Part shown: positions 12,063 through 22,545 of the stretch, one piece after another
How positions within the stretch are numbered: position 1 is the first letter of the stretch
Layout of the letters: every line of letters begins with the position of its first letter
Source of the DNA: Papio anubis
Lineage: Eukaryota > Chordata > Mammalia > Primates > Cercopithecidae
Reading direction: 5' to 3'
Assembly (NCBI RefSeq): GCF_008728515.1
Contig: NC_044980.1
Coordinates: 61,191,590 to 61,255,589 of the forward strand
Length of the DNA: 64,000 nt
Translations under genes and position numbers: made by a program
Notes under the pieces: model-generated
Told to the model about the DNA's origin: nothing
What the model saw: the letters and a program-made list of their open reading frames with translations, nothing else
Database searches by the model: none

Positions 12063-12272
12063 AATTTATATGGAAAAAATAAACAATCCAGGAAAACTAG
12101 GAAAGTTATGAAAAAAAATGAGGGAACTGTTTCTACTAGATATGAAAACATAATATTCCAAACAATGCGACACTGAATGTTAAGTAGATAAATATACTAA
12201 TGGAAAAAGATTAGAAAGTCTAGGAATAGATCCTCAAGCATTGAGGAATTTATTTTGTGATTTTCAAAGCAG

Positions 12273-12835
12273 TGGGTGAGCTGATTACATGTTGGCATTT
12301 ACCCCCATTCCCAACTTTCCATGCTCCCCTCTGTCACAAATATGCTGGCTGGAAGCCAGAGTGCCACATTTCTGGATTTTCTTGTCAGCTGCCTATGGTA
12401 AGGTTCCATAACTGAGGGGCACTCACTGGTTGGGATTGAGGAACAAGAGGTGAGACGGAGCCATTTTTCTGCTTCTGGTGCCTCTTCTGGCTGCAGGAGT
12501 AGCATCAACAGCAGGTAACTTGAGCTCCACCAGCATTAGTAAGAATGGTGGTAGTTTGAGCAGCATCCTTAGAAAGTAAGTTCCTGGGTTCCTGGTCAAT
12601 GTCTACGGGAATGTTCCAAAAAAGCAATGGCCCTGCAGCCAGCAGCTCAGAAAATAAACTGCTGGTTTCCAGCCCGGGGTCACTAGCAGCATCATGATCA
12701 CAGACTGATATCCCTTACCTGTTGCTTCTTTAGCCCTTCCAATTCTTTGTCACAAATTGTTTGCATTAATTTATTCTCTGCTGGGAATATCTAGAGTACT
12801 TCCACATTTCCTAATAGGACACTAGCTGATCAAAG
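12273..12835. mobile_element. Unassigned ~560-bp insertion in L1
   Basis: L1 ORF2 breaks off at about 12272 (aaagcagtgg) and resumes at about 12836 (agcaattattcaacaaatga). The intervening non-L1 sequence ends with an ctgctgggaatatctagag motif near 12779 that I associate with old mammalian LTR/MER ends. No TSD was found and the family is not named. Confidence 0.5.
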
Positions 12836-12911
12836 GAGAACATAGCAATTATTCAACAAATGATATTGGTGAAACTAGGTAGAGTAACTCCTCACTTAAC
12901 ATTGTCTATAG

Positions 12912-13235
12912 CAGGGGTCCCCAACCCCTGCTATCAGTCTGTGGTCTGTTAGGAACCAGGCCACACAGCAGGAGATGAGTGGCGGGTGAGCATTACGGCC
13001 TAAGCTCCACCTCCTGTCAGATCAGCTGCAGCATTAGATTCTCACAGGACCATGAACCCTGTTGTGAACTGCACATGCAAGGGATCTAGGTTGCATACTC
13101 CTTATGAGAATCTAATGCCTGATAATCTGAGGTGGACGAGTTTCATGTTTAAACCATCCCCCGCCACCCTGGTCCATGGAAAAATTGTCTTTCATGAAAC
13201 TGGTCCCTGGTGCCAACAAAATTGGGGGACTGCTG
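12912..13235 (+). mobile_element. MER1-type hAT-Charlie MITE
   Basis: A complete non-autonomous hAT element. It begins caggggtccccaacccctgc and ends ttgggggactgctg, and its interior follows the MER1B consensus (aaccctgttgtgaactgcac near 13054, ctcctgtcagatcagctgca near 13012). A perfect 8-bp TSD, gtctatag, lies at 12904-12911 and 13236-13243, the size expected for hAT. It is nested in the older transposon at 12882-14064. Confidence 0.95.
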
Positions 13236-13569
13236 GTCTATAGGTAATTGGAAACTGGACACATAATGAAACTAACTTTACCATAGGCTAATTAGGAGAA
13301 ACAAGAACTGAGTTCCTATGGCATATTTCTGGCACAAAAAAATCACCAAACTTCCAAATAAATATCCCCAACAGTTCTAATCTTAAACACTGAAATAAGT
13401 ATGAGCTATACAAACATTTAAGAAAGATTAATAAAAGCCGGTAAATGACTAGCCAATTTGTGATGAGTCAGTGAGTAATGGCAGGTGTAGTGGTGGTGGG
13501 TTAAATGAAGGAATAAATGTTTGCAAAGTGAAAATTGTGAGGAGCACCTCTTACCACTAGGCAATTCAA

Positions 13570-13618
13570 AAGTGTGGTAGGCTTGCTGAGCAGTCATAAG
13601 TGTGGTAGGCTTGCTGAG
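13570..13618 (+). repeat. 21-bp direct repeat, two copies, period 28
   Basis: aagtgtggtaggcttgctgag occurs at 13570-13590 and again at 13598-13618, identical, separated by 7 nt. It lies in the DNA transposon interior. Confidence 0.97.
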
Positions 13619-14185
13619 TGCTTTTGTACCTTATCGTTTATTGTTGGGCATTTGCATGATTATTGAATACTTTATGAATTTTTTACTTTACGATAATCTG
13701 TATTCATTCATTCCTTCTCCAGCCTGCTTATTTCAGTTCAAGGTCAGGGTGTCCAGAGCCTATCTTGGCATCTCAGGGCATAAGAGGGGAACCAACTTTG
13801 GATAGGACGTCATCCCATCACAAGGCACACTCCCACGCACTCAGTCTTACTCACACTGGGACAATTTAGACACGCCAATAGACCTAAGGTGCATATCTTT
13901 GGGATGTGGGTAGAAACTAAAGTACCTGGAGAAAGCCATGCAGATGTGGGGAGAATGTGTGAAATCCACATAGAGAGTGGCTCTGGCTGGAAAGCAATTT
14001 ATTTTTCTCAGCAATGTTATGAAGAAATCGTGAACTAAACAATGTTATTCAAGGATCTGCAGTCAACTTCTGGAACTAAAAAAAATATTTGATTCTTTAC
14101 CCCACAGCTTATACCAAAATATATTTTAGGTGAATCAAAGATTTGAATATAAAAAAATACACCACAAAAATATAGAAGAAAACAG

Positions 14186-14450
14186 ACCAGGCGCAGCAGT
14201 TCAGGCCTGTAATCCCAGCACTTTGGGAGGCCAACAAGGTAGGATCACTTGAGCCCAAGAGTGTGAGACCACTCTGGGCAACACAGTGAGACCTGTCTCC
14301 ACAAAAATTACAAAATTAGCTGAACGTGGTGGTATGCAACTGTAGTCCCAGCTACTCAGGAGGCTGAAGTGGGAGGATTGCAGTGAGCCATGATCATGCC
14401 ACTACACTGCAGTCTGAGTGATAAAGCAAGACCTTGTTCCCCCAACAAAA
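14186..14450 (+). mobile_element. Alu (AluJ-like, right arm deleted in part)
   Basis: A sense Alu in L1 ORF2, with perfect 10-bp TSD aagaaaacag at 14176-14185 and 14451-14460. The right arm lacks about 24 bp before gcagtgagcc. Confidence 0.96.
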
Positions 14451-14460
14451 AAGAAAACAG

Positions 14461-14499
14461 GCACACACACACACACATGCACGTATGTGTATATATATG
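14461..14499. repeat. (CA)n/(TG)n(TA)n microsatellite
   Basis: A CA run followed by mixed tgtgtatatata, directly after the TSD of the preceding Alu. Confidence 0.95.
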
Positions 14500-14547
14500 A
14501 ACACATGGCAGATTGTTAACCATATGTTCAGAGAGCTGAAGGTATTT

Positions 14548-14838
14548 CTTTTTTTTGAGATGGAGTTTTGCTCTGGTTGCCCCGGCTGGAGTGCAATGAC
14601 ACAATCTTGGCTCACTGCAACCTCTGCCTCCCGGGATCAAGTGATTCTCCTGCCTCTGCCTCCCCAGTAGCTGGGATTGCAGGCATGCACCACCACATCC
14701 AGCTAATTTTGCATTTTCAGTAGAGATGGGGTTTCGCCATGTTGGTCAGGCTGCTTTTGAACTCCTGACCTCAGGTGATCCTCCCGCCTCGGCCTCCCAA
14801 AATACTGGGACTACAGATGTGAGCCACCGCACCTGGCC
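14548..14838 (-). mobile_element. Alu (AluS-like)
   Basis: A full antisense Alu. The imperfect TSD is ctgaaggtatttct at 14536-14549 against ctaaaggtctttct at 14839-14852, two mismatches. Confidence 0.96.
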
Positions 14839-15069
14839 CTAAAGGTCTTTCTAAGATGCTCCAAATAATATAAACATCTGAAAATTTAATTTCATAAGAA
14901 AGTTGGCATGAAAAAAATCCCACCACAGAGGAAGTTAACAGACAAACAGGGAAAATATTTGCAATGCACATCCACAGACAAACCTCAAAATCCCAATAGA
15001 AAAATCAACAAAGGTAATGGACAGACAGTTTACAGAAAGGAAATATGAATGGTTTTCTTTTTCTTAAAA

Positions 15070-15560
15070 AAATATTAGAATTAATGAATGAAGCCACCTG
15101 CTCCTGAGCTTTTCTTTGTTGGGAATTTTTAAATTAATGATTCGATCTCCTTCCTCATTATTGATCTGTTCAGATTTTCTATTTATTCATGATTCAGTGT
15201 TGGTAGGTTGTATGTATCTAGAAATTTATCTGCTGCTTCCAGGTTATCCAATTTGTTGTGATATCATTTTCCGTACTACTCTCTTATGATCCTTTTCATT
15301 TCTGTGACATCAGTTGTAAGGTCTCCTCTTTCGTTTCTGATTTTATTAACTTGAGTTGTCTCCCTCTTTTTCTTAATCTAGCTAAAGATTAGTCAATTTT
15401 GTTTGACTCATCTTGGAAGGTGTTGGATGTCTATTACCTTGATTGTGGTGATGAGATCATGGGCGTTTGCATATGTTCTAACTCATCAAATTGTACACAT
15501 TAAATATGTGCAGTTTTTATATATCAATTATACCTCAATAAAGCTGTTTAAAAAACTCAC
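15070..15560 (+). mobile_element. 5'-inverted, truncated L1 (L1MA-like)
   Basis: 15070-15405 is antisense L1 ORF2 (the gagcttttctttgttggga block near 15107, tttctgattttattaacttg near 15336). It is joined at about 15405 to sense L1 3'UTR ending in attatacctcaataaagctg (about 15528-15547) and a short A-run. At the join the inverted piece shows its 5'-most RNA position, the geometry predicted by twin priming. The host L1 resumes with ctcacaataagg at 15566. A clean TSD was not found. Confidence 0.7.
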
Positions 15561-15646
15561 AATAAGGAAACTGCACATTAAAATCACAATAGATACCATT
15601 TCCACCTGTCGTATTGGCAAAGATAAAAACAAGTTTGATAACTCAC

Positions 15647-16431
15647 TGTGGCAGTTTTAAAATATATCTACAAATTCTTTGGTACTCCTTTCCTTTAAGA
15701 GGTAGAGCTTAATTTGCCTCCCTGTGAATGTGGTTGGACTCAGCGACTCACTTCTAATGAATAAAACATAGCAGACATGGTGGTTTGTGGCTTCTGAGAC
15801 TGTCATGAAAAGCACAGCTATATCCTACTTGCTCTCAGTTTTGGATCACTCTCTCTGGGAAAGGCCAATCGCTGTCAGGAGGACACTCAAGAAGTCCTGC
15901 AGAGAAGTCCACATTGCAAGGAACTGAGGCTTTCTGCCGGTAGTCATTTGAGTGAGACGTGTTGGAAGTGGATCCTCCCACTCTGGATGACTGCAGCGCT
16001 GTCCAACCTCATAAGAGTCAGCGAGGCAGAACCACCCAACTAAGTTCCTTTAAATTCCTGACTCACAGAAACAGAGATGAGATACTACATGCTATTTTAA
16101 GCTATTAAGCATTGTGGTAATTTTTTCTTTTCTCTGTGGCCCAGGCTGGAGTACAGTGATCTCGGCTCGCTGCAACCTCCACCTCCTGGATTCAAGCAAT
16201 CCTCCCCTTTCAGCGTCCCAAGTAGCTGGGAGCACAGGCACAAGCCACTACATCCAGCTGATTTTTTGTGTTTTTGTAGAGATGGGGGTTTCACCATGTT
16301 GCCCAAGCTGGTCTCAAACTCCTGGGCTCAAGCGATCGCCCACCTTGGCCTCCCAGAGTGCTGGGATTATAGGCAGAGCCAGTGTGCACAGCCTATTGTT
16401 ACTTTTTACACAGCAATAGATAACTAATGAA
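15647..16431 (+). mobile_element. MLT1-type MaLR solo LTR, split by an Alu
   Basis: It starts tgtggcagttttaaaatata and ends cagcaatagataactaatga (16411-16430). Interior landmarks include ggatcactctctctgg near 15844, ggaactgaggctttctgcc near 15920 and agaaccacccaactaag near 16029. The Alu at 16123-16393 interrupts the last part. It lies within the old L1 3' region. Non-coding. Confidence 0.85.
16123..16393 (-). mobile_element. Alu (AluJ-like)
   Basis: An antisense, diverged Alu inserted in the MLT1-type LTR. The 5' end is at gtgtgcacagcc; it keeps J-type ctcctgggctcaagcgat. Confidence 0.94.
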
Positions 16432-16570
16432 CTCTTTCTGTAGTGGGGTGTGTGGGAATAGGCACCCTCATAAATTGCTAGTAAAAATATAAATCGGATC
16501 AACGCTATAGAGACATATTAGACAATACCTGTTACAGTAAAAATATAATTTCACATTTAGGAATTGCTTC

Positions 16571-16637
16571 ATTAATATTTCACAGCTGTGCAAGTGTATC
16601 ATCCAAAAATACACTTGTACAGGTGTGAAATATTAAT
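16571..16637. repeat. Inverted repeat, 29-bp arms, 9-nt loop
   Basis: Arms at 16571-16599 and 16609-16637 pair at 27 of 29 positions; the loop is catccaaaa. The right arm matches the expected L1ME 3'UTR while the left arm is extra, so the left arm looks like a copied inverted duplicate rather than original L1. Confidence 0.93.
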
Positions 16638-17030
16638 TAAACATTGTTATTTATTGTAGCAGTCTTTGTAATGACCAAAGACTGAAAACAATCTAAATGT
16701 GTATCGTTACTAGGACTAGTTAAATAAATATGGTACATCTATATGATGAAATTCTACGCAGCTATTACAGAGAATAATGTAATTCTATGAGCAAAGACCA
16801 AAACCATGTGCCCAGTATACTACCATTATATTATACAAAAGAAAAGACCGTGTATAGATTATCTTTGGATAGATACACAAGAGACTGATAGTGGAAAAGA
16901 TGGGACTCAGGAGTGGGAAAGAACTTTTCACTGTGTGTCTTTTTTTGATACTTTTTGGAAGACAATTATTTTATTATGTGTGTATATTAACTATTCCAAA
17001 AATGAAAGAATTAGAAAACTAAAATAGATG

Positions 17031-19704
17031 AAAAGTCACTCATATTAAAGTGACTTTAATTTTATAATGTGTTTATAATGTGTTTATAAGTTTATAATGT
17101 GTCGCCTGGAAAGCATTCTACTACAATCACGATAGCTAGGAGAATATCTTCACGCATGGAATATAACTTAAGAAAGTTATGACCTAAGCCATTGTATTTT
17201 CTTCTGTCTAGAGGAAGAATAGATTTATAGGTGGTGGATGGTCTGCTTAGAGTCTAGATAAAGAGAAATCCAATAGGAAGGATTTGTTGGTGTTTACACA
17301 GACCACGGGAGAAAGGCAGTATTTAGCAGATGTAAGTACTTTAATACTAGGGCAGTATACTTTATGTGATTCAAGAACATTCTGGTTTTTGTTGTTTTTT
17401 GTTTAGGTTCTGTGCTCAGTAAACTTTTAATTACTAATTGTTTCCCTAATTTTTTTTTTTTTTACAAGCCATCTGCTTAATATTAGACACAAGTATCAGT
17501 CACTGCAAAAATACAGATCTCATTACAAATTTTTAAAAGGCATTTTCCTTTATACATCAATCTTTTGGAGTTGGATTTGTGTGAATCAGGCCAAAGAGCC
17601 AGAACAGCAATGACTGGTGTAATATGATGGAGTTTCTAGACATATAAAACTTAGGAGGAGAATCCACTTAGATTCCATCTCCCTCTGAGGCCTAGTGCAG
17701 CAGCCAGCCAATCTCTCTTGGAGAGTTTACTCTTAACTTCTAAAATGCAATAAGCATAATAGAGCACAAAGGAGAGCATGCTGAATAGCAGTTCATCTGA
17801 AAAATCCCCATGTGGTTTGATGATGTGATCCAGCAAAGAAGGCTGATGAAAGCTCAAGACTCATCATTACATAGAGACCACATAATTGAAAATCATCATC
17901 TCACCCGGTTCTTTGTCTATTTGGAAAATCTTTGACCTTTATAATTTGAGAGGGGTGTAACCTAAGATCCTTACTAATTTCCAGAGTTTCTGATACCATT
18001 ATAGGACATCATTGGCACTATGAAATACATGCATAATAGTAGTCAAATTAAGATTTGGATATGGGGAAGTCAGCTAGGCTCACTCACTAGTTGGATGATT
18101 TAAATGACTTAACTGTTACACTAACCTGGTAGCATCAGTTACGTTTTGTTTTGTTTGTTTGTTCCATAACCATAAATGACTACATTGGATAGGCCTTTAG
18201 AATCACTCACAAATAAGTGAAACTGCAAATGTTAACTTGGTGATTGTCAAAAGCCAACTCTACTGAACCTAGCTCTCGGCACCTCACTGAAAGGAATCAT
18301 TGACTAACTTGAGAGGTTGAGCAGGGGAATATTTGTGTTTCCCTATACATTATCCATTCACTTACTCATTTGTTTAACTTATATTTATTGAACATTTCTT
18401 TGCCAAGAGCTATAGTATGTTTTTGGTAATCTGCTACTAGCAACAGCAGAGGGAACTTCAGATGCATGGCCAAAAAGAAGATTTAAAGGGGACATGACAG
18501 CTGTTTTCAATCATGTGAAGAGGGAGAAGGCTTATCTATGTTTTTCCAGAGGGCACAATTAGGGAAAGTGAGTAGCAGCGATAAGAGGAGTCAGACTTGG
18601 GCATAAATTGCAGAAGAATATTTGCCTTTGTGAGCTGACCAACAATGGAATCCACTGCGTTGCAAAACCATCTTTAGGCAGGTCAAGAAAACTGCCAAAG
18701 CACAGATAAGGAAGATGGGGCCCAGAAAGATTTAGTGACCTGGACAAGGGCACATGGCCAGTGAATGGAGGGCCTGGCTTGGAACCCAGAATGCAGGGGA
18801 GTCCAGGTCATTCAACCCTTGGCAGGTAATGATTTTAACTTGTGCTTTTTCAACCACAAAGCTTCATGATGGATTGTAATTTTGATGAAGTACATGCTCC
18901 AAGGCGAATGTGTGGGAGTGAGTCCCTGAGCTAGCAAGTAAATACCCACATTTCAAACAGACTTTGAATTTCCGTGCATGTGGAATACACAATAATTCTT
19001 GTGATGTATAATAATTTCCTTTTGCTTCATTATGAAAAGCAGTTAATGCTTATGGTAATGAACAAAAAGTAAAGAAATCTAAGAAAGTGAAGGTTCTTAC
19101 CAGAAATATGAAGGTTTGCATTAATTAGAGTGGCATGTTAAATTCAATGATGATATGCCTCTGTGAGGTGCAATTGTTTCATTGAATGTTCCATAGTTTT
19201 GGCTATCTGCCACAGGAGTATTTGAAGTGTTCAAGGCAATGATCAAGAAGAAAAACAGTATTCTGTACTCATTCCATTGTTTTCCACAAGTTCCCTTGTT
19301 CTTCTGCTCTAAATAATTTGAACACTAGTTGTAGGGAAAGAGAAAAGATCCCTAATCAATTCTTACGGAGTGTGGGGAGGTATTGCACACAAATGTCTTA
19401 TGACATGGGGCTTCCCTGCAGGTCCACACAACCCATGAAAGTCCCTGGCTCCTCTGACTTCTCAGATGTTCAGGTTGGTGTGACTCCAAATACAGTCTCA
19501 AGGACAGACACCAAGTCCAAGATGTTTCTGCCTTTCCCTTTAAGGAATAGGCCTATTCTTGTCAGCTCTAGGCCTGAAGGCATTGTTTCAGAGTCAATCA
19601 CTTTAAATATTTCCCCCAGGACAGCAGAGGCAATTCAAGCTTAAACACTGAAGCCATAGCAGGACTTTTCTGGAACTTCCCAGCCCTCCATGTTTCCCTA
19701 ACAT
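17031..19704. other. Low-repeat DNA, no gene recognised
   Basis: Contains an 11-bp tandem (tttataatgtg at 17061, 17072 and 17091), a possible short antisense L2 end (18350-18420, attcacttactcatttg) and a possible MIR trace (18700-18800, cctggacaagggcacatggc). No exon or RNA gene is recognised in the rest. Confidence 0.5.
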
Positions 19705-19885
19705 AGTAGTTCTCAGAGATCAGGCTGCAGCTCACCACCACCAGCAGCAGTATTAGGGAACTTGTTAGAAATGCCAATTTTCAATCCCCACCCCTGAGGC
19801 ACTGCATCATAAACTCTAGGAGAGGCCTCAGCGATCTGTGTTGTAATAAGCCCTCCTAGTGATACTGATGCAAGCTGGAATTAGA
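19705..19885 (+). mobile_element. hAT-Charlie MITE (MER5/MER58-like)
   Basis: Reads as a short hAT MITE: agtagttctcagagatcagg, then ggaacttgttagaaatgcca, ccccacccctgaggcactgc, and a terminal tactgatgcaagctg. No TSD was resolved. Subfamily uncertain. Confidence 0.7.
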
Positions 19886-21958
19886 GCTGCTAGAAGACCT
19901 TCAGGAGTAGAAAGAGTGACTTGGGTTTAATGGTTGGTTTGATGTCCAATCTTGGCCAGCCAGCTTTTTCTCCCCCAAAGGAGTGCTCATGGAAGCCAAA
20001 AATGATCTGAACATCTTTGTGTGCATCAAGAATCTACAGGGTTTGTCTGGGATTTCCCGGAACACAGGGCAGTAAGTAGAAAATGCTGTTAGATGCCTTC
20101 TGTTTGGCTCCCTGTGGTCCTGCCAAGGTTTAAGTGGCACCCAGATTTTTCATCAATGGAAATAGAGATGTCAGCACACCCATGATGAACCACAAAGAGT
20201 GATCCAGCTTGTATAAGCTGTGCCGAGACCCCCAAACCAGCTGCTTTTTGTATATTTCTACCTACAAAGCTGTCAATGCAGCAATTTTGCCAGCTCCAAT
20301 TTTACATGAGAAAGCCAAAACCCAACCATTTATATGATTCATATCTTTTATTACCAGAACCTTACCAAATTAAATGTTCAATAACTAAAATAACAAATTC
20401 TCTGCCTCTCTGTATGTTGTTCACCTAGCAAATACTTCAATCTCCATCATTTCCCTCCTCCCTTCCTCACTTGGCCCTTGTTTTTCTTCTTTATGGCAGG
20501 CTGTGTTTATGTGACAGCTGGTTTACATTGATATAAACATGCACCCCACTCCAACTGAATAAATGTCAAGAGAACAGTGGGAAGCCTATTTCTTCCTGTT
20601 ACATTCTATCCCTGCTATCAATGTGTGTGCCTGCTAATGACAAGCAACATTTGCAGAGGCCACACCTGGAAGGTTGTCCACATTCCAAGAAGAGACCAGG
20701 GATAAGAGAGGTCTGAGTTATAAACCCAGAGTGGACTTTCCTCAGCAATACTTGGTCACACCTGCTCCCGGTGTGTATTGTCAGTGTGTTCACCAAGGCC
20801 AAGGTAAAAAGTCAGACTGCTGAGAGGGGAGGAGACACGGAGGAATAGAGTGGTGGAAGGGAAAGACCTGAACTCGCATCAGCAACCCTGAAGCAATGTC
20901 TCCATAATTCAGTGGTTTGTGATTTGGAGAGAGACCACCAACACTTCTGGATTTTTTAAACAAAAAACATGATATTGGTCTGAAGTGTCATATTTCCAGG
21001 TGGTGCTCTGGTGATCAGAGGGTTAACTGTTTAATAAAGTCTTTCTCTTTTCTTTGAAGGCAGTTGATTTCAGACTTTAACCCTGAAATATCTGCTTTTT
21101 TTTCCCTGTGATGTGGAGGAAAGAAAGAGGGAAGGAAGGGGGAAAATACTATAATTAAGATATTCATATTCCTATTCATTTTGATATTCTCTCTCAAAGA
21201 GAGTCCTGAACACATGTTCTCACTGAAAAATTAACACTAAAACCTTGAGGTGTGGTTCCCTCCAGCTGGCAAGGACTCGGGAGGCTCTCCTGTGGATTTC
21301 CTCTCAATTCCTGGCTGGGGGGCCTGGGGCCAAATAAGGAACCAGTCCTTGTTCCACTGCTTAAGTGATGCCTGTTGACAACCTGTGTGACATAAATTTT
21401 GGGTTTGTGGATGAAAATGGGCCTCTTCCTATAAACCTCTCCCTGATAGTTAAACAAAAGGTGATCTGTTATGAATAGACCAATCTGGGTTGGCCTTTAC
21501 CTGGGTGGCAGAATTCATTTTCTAGTGTGCTTGTTATTTTTTGTTTTTTTGTTGTTTTTTTTTTTAAACCAAACTCCATGTGCTAAATAAAGGTCAGTGG
21601 AACAGTAGGCAGTCTGTTTCATCCTATTATGTCTCCGTCTTGCTACAAACCAGTTTAGCCTCCAAACCTTCCTGACAATACGAGACTTTAAGGGTGGTGC
21701 TGCCACAGAACTCTGCATGGCAGGGCTGTCCTGCTGTTCTATTAAGAGTCAACTTCCTGAACAGCATCAGGATCCCGTGGAAGCTGGGGTGGGTAAGATT
21801 GCAGCTAAACTGTGGGGCAGGGTCTGACTCAAGCTCTTGGAGGGTCTTGTGCCCCCACAGGCATCCCCAACATGGAAATTTCCCCCCTAAACATAATTCT
21901 GGGGCCGGCGGTTGTCGGTTGGCAGGGGGTTGTTTGGGGGAAAAGATCCAGTAAAGTA
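19886..21958. other. Low-repeat DNA, no gene recognised
   Basis: About 2 kb without clear repeats. A good-looking polypyrimidine-AG (cttgtttttcttctttatgg then cag) occurs near 20477-20500, but no open exon with a donor could be argued downstream. A T-rich run lies at 21535-21566. Confidence 0.45.
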
Positions 21959-22004
21959 AATGTAAAGATAGTACATAGGTTAATGTAAAGATAGTACATA
22001 GGTT
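21959..22004 (+). repeat. 23-bp perfect tandem duplication
   Basis: Two identical 23-bp units adjoin at 21959-21981 and 21982-22004 (unit begins aatgtaaagatagtacatag). With no divergence the duplication may be recent. Confidence 0.98.
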
Positions 22005-22124
22005 ATGAAATGGAGGGCATTCCTAAAGAAATGGGGGCCCCAGAGCAAATCAGTGTGCTATTTCCCCAAACAGTTTACCATGTACAATTAATTACATTAC
22101 AGTGAATTACAGGAGCCCTGAAGA

Positions 22125-22390
22125 TAACATATATAGAGCACATGCTATGTGCCTAGGCATTGTTCATAATATACATGCGAATTGTCTCTCCTGTCCTTAA
22201 TACCGTGGATTCTCTCATTTGATCCTCTTAATAATCCTCTCATGCAGACACTCTTATTGTCCCCAATTTCACAGATGAGTGAATGAAGTTTAAGTAATGT
22301 GCCTGGGTCACATGAGTAATTTAAGTGGAAAACCAGGGGATTCTAAATCAGGTGCTGTAAACCTAGCCTTTATGCTTAACCACTGTTAAG
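22125..22390 (+). mobile_element. MIR SINE
   Basis: Almost full length: atgctatgtgcctaggcatt near 22143, the cctcttaataatcctctcat motif, ccccaatttcacagatgagt near 22261, and terminal atgcttaaccactg near 22372. Confidence 0.9.
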
Positions 22391-22391
22391 A

Positions 22392-22545
22392 ATGAGTCTC
22401 AAACTTTAATGGGCAATGAATCATCCAGATATCTTGTTAATAGCAGAAATGGATTCCTAAGGTCTGAGGTAGGACCTGGGATTGTGCATTTCTATCAGGC
22501 TCTCAGGAGCTGCTGGTGCTGCTAAGCTGCCCTAGGCTTCTGGCC
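22392..22545 (+). mobile_element. MER5-type hAT MITE
   Basis: gagtctcaaactttaatggg, then gaatcatccagatatcttgt, ggacctgggattgtgcattt and caggctctcaggagctgctg follow the MER5-like order. It immediately follows the MIR. Confidence 0.8.

Larger units (their letters stand above)
12882..14064. mobile_element. Ancient DNA transposon with imperfect terminal inverted repeats
   Basis: It interrupts L1 ORF2. The left end (gagtaactcctcacttaaca, 12882) and the reverse complement of the right end (ctgcagatccttgaataaca from about 14062) share the core taacattgt, so the element has about 24-bp imperfect TIRs. The interior at 13800-14000 contains gggacaatttagacacgcca and catatctttgggatgtggg motifs of a type seen in old vertebrate repeats. 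Length is about 860 bp without the nested hAT copy. No transposase ORF is visible; the family is not assigned. Confidence 0.55.
8627..17030 (+). mobile_element. Ancient L1 (L1M/L1ME-like) landing pad, heavily interrupted
   Basis: Sense L1 segments occur in the correct 5' to 3' order: ORF1-proximal region (8640-9190), ORF2 start (9500-9830), ORF2 RT/thumb region (11150-12272), then 12836-12881, 14065-14185, 14853-15065, 15561-15646, and the 3'UTR (16432-17030) ending near a gaaagaattagaaaac stretch. Younger elements listed separately separate the pieces. ORF2 also carries an internal deletion near 9603-9630 joining aaatgtaagcacacc to the later agaaattcactttaag block. That all pieces are one insertion is inferred from order and strand; 7625-7965 and 8640-9190 look partly homologous, so two L1 5' ends are present here. 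Confidence 0.7.

Noticed and set aside
9852..14499. CRISPR-like arrays
   Set aside because: The repeats here are microsatellites and transposable elements with no regular repeat-spacer pattern; the genome is mammalian.
20470..20560. Polypyrimidine tract plus AG resembling a splice acceptor
   Set aside because: No in-frame exon with a credible donor follows, and such motifs are common in T-rich DNA.
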